From NCBI RefSeq assembly GCF_003014755.1, contig NZ_PYAW01000002.1, positions 1,054,001 through 1,118,000 on the forward strand: DNA of 64,000 nt, given 5' to 3'. Both the position numbers and the translations under genes were made by a program. Of the stretch, positions 62,957 through 64,000 are shown in pieces. This DNA comes from Chitinophaga niastensis (lineage in GTDB: Bacteria; Bacteroidota; Bacteroidia; Chitinophagales; Chitinophagaceae). Below the pieces are notes generated by a model. That model saw nothing but the letters and a program-made list of their open reading frames with translations, was not told the DNA's origin and did not search any database. The first letter of the stretch is position 1. Each line of letters starts with the position of its first letter.

Positions 62957-64000
62957 ATGTATAAAGGATTTTTGGTGTTGTTGGTGAGTGTTTGTCTTTG
63001 CACAATGGCTGGGGCACAGGATAAAGCCGGTATTACCGGTAAGTGGTACGGTGTAGCCAAATCTTATTACGGCGAAAAGCAGCGCCTGATAGTAGTGTTG
63101 GAGAAAGATGGGGATGGTTATAAAGGAGAAATGCAGAGCCCCGATCAAACAAACGAATCTATCAGCTTTGACAACGTGGTATACCGCAAGGATACCCTGT
63201 TGCTGCGTATAGACGAAATTAAATTTACATACACGGGTGTGTGGGACCAGGCTACTGCGCAGTTCAAAGGATTGTTTACCTGGAACGGACAACAAAGTGA
63301 ATTTGATCTGTCTAAAAAGGTGGTCAATAAAGAAGACCTGTTCAAACGGCCACAGGAGCCTAAACCGCCATACCCCTATTATACAGAGGAAGTAAAATTC
63401 GACAATAAAAAAGATAGTGTAACCCTGGCTGGTACGTTTACCCGTCCTGCTACTATGGGTAAATACCCGGTGGTGGTGATGATCACGGGCTCTGGTCCGC
63501 AGGATCGTAATGAGGAGATGGCTTCCCATAAAACGTTCCTGGTGCTGGCAGATTATTTTGCCCGCAATGGCATTGCTTCACTAAGATATGATGATCGTGG
63601 CGTAGCCGCTTCCACTGGCAATTATGGTGATGCCGGTATCTATGATTTTGCCGACGATACCCGCGCTGCAGTTACGTTTTTGCAGAAACGAAAAGATGTG
63701 GATGTACATAGCATAGGTTTGTTAGGCCACAGCGAGGGCGCTGTGATAGCACAGATTGTGGCAGCAAACAATCCAACGATTGCATTTGTAGTATCTATGG
63801 CCGGTGTTGGCTTGCCCGGTCGTGAGATAGTAGATCAGAAAATGTTCATGGAAGGTAAAATGGCTGGCGAGTCTGATAGCCTGATCAATGCACGTATAGT
63901 ACGTCTCAAAAATTACTGGGATGCATTGGCGGGCGACAGCAACCTTACTTCGGCAAAGGCTTCTGCAACAGCAGCATTGCAGGAGGTTTACCGTACTTCT
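62957..64000 (+). CDS. Exported alpha/beta hydrolase (partial, runs off the window)
   Basis: 348 codons without a stop. A signal peptide (MYKGFLVLLVSVCLCTMAGAQ) is followed by a beta-sandwich domain (about 25-125) that resembles those preceding hydrolases of the S9-like group. The hydrolase core begins near VVVMITGSGPQDRNE, with RYDDRGVAAS and nucleophile motif GHSEG. The catalytic Asp and His would lie beyond the right end. Starts 12 bp after the DUF423 stop. Confidence 0.88.
   Translation, partial: MYKGFLVLLVSVCLCTMAGAQDKAGITGKWYGVAKSYYGEKQRLIVVLEKDGDGYKGEMQSPDQTNESISFDNVVYRKDTLLLRIDEIKFTYTGVWDQATAQFKGLFTWNGQQSEFDLSKKVVNKEDLFKRPQEPKPPYPYYTEEVKFDNKKDSVTLAGTFTRPATMGKYPVVVMITGSGPQDRNEEMASHKTFLVLADYFARNGIASLRYDDRGVAASTGNYGDAGIYDFADDTRAAVTFLQKRKDVDVHSIGLLGHSEGAVIAQIVAANNPTIAFVVSMAGVGLPGREIVDQKMFMEGKMAGESDSLINARIVRLKNYWDALAGDSNLTSAKASATAALQEVYRTS

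Overview
The window reads as a chromosomal segment of a Bacteroidota bacterium, most likely a Chitinophaga or close relative (Chitinophagaceae). Supporting signs are near-absence of Shine-Dalgarno sequences, promoter-like pairs of the Bacteroidota type (TTG-N17-19-TAnnTTTG), typical families of this group (DUF3667, DUF3810, DUF4272, DUF885, DUF1080) and a class I lanthipeptide locus with Chitinophaga-type leaders. Taxonomy is inferred from content only.

Region 1 (1-8 kb, minus strand): a class C beta-lactamase-like serine hydrolase, then a compact four-gene operon transcribed as ferritin-like protein, LodA-like oxidase, radical SAM/SPASM protein, LodB/QhpG-like flavoprotein. It looks like a quinone-cofactor (CTQ) oxidase with its own maturation enzymes. 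It combines parts of two known CTQ systems: LodA/LodB, and the QhpD/QhpG maturases of quinohemoprotein amine dehydrogenase.

Region 2 (8.3-21.9 kb): a class I lanthipeptide cluster. Six precursor genes (three from a ~245-bp tandem duplication, four preceded by a conserved hairpin) are followed by LanC, full-length LanB, a C39-peptidase ABC exporter and a drastically shortened HlyD-type adaptor. An AraC regulator, a DinB-like protein and a DUF1330 protein follow. Then come a large C39-like/VKOR/thioredoxin fusion, an HExxH protein and an Asp/Asn-hydroxylase-like dioxygenase.

Region 3 (22.3-30.8 kb): a single-module NRPS (partial C-A-T-TE, predicted cysteine-activating) coupled to a GNAT, then an alpha/beta hydrolase, an amino-acid permease, a Fic protein, a tRNA-Gly/tRNA-Leu pair with promoter and terminator, and a YD-repeat-like secreted protein.

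Region 4 (31-64 kb): mostly housekeeping. It includes enoyl-CoA hydratase, Tex, MazG, an NtrY-like kinase, the DUF177-rpmF-plsX operon, a hybrid histidine kinase, fructosamine-kinase-like protein, arginase-family enzyme, acyl-CoA dehydrogenase, YggS, a TlpA-like lipoprotein and DUF proteins. It also carries an Rnl / HD-Pnk RNA-repair pair, dCTP deaminase, phosphopantetheinyl transferase (which could serve the NRPS), shikimate kinase, DUF423 and a partial hydrolase running off the right end. Intergenic spaces here hold two families of long palindromes, mainly between convergent genes.

The most unusual content is the hybrid CTQ-oxidase operon beside the expanded lanthipeptide family with its repeated leader hairpin.
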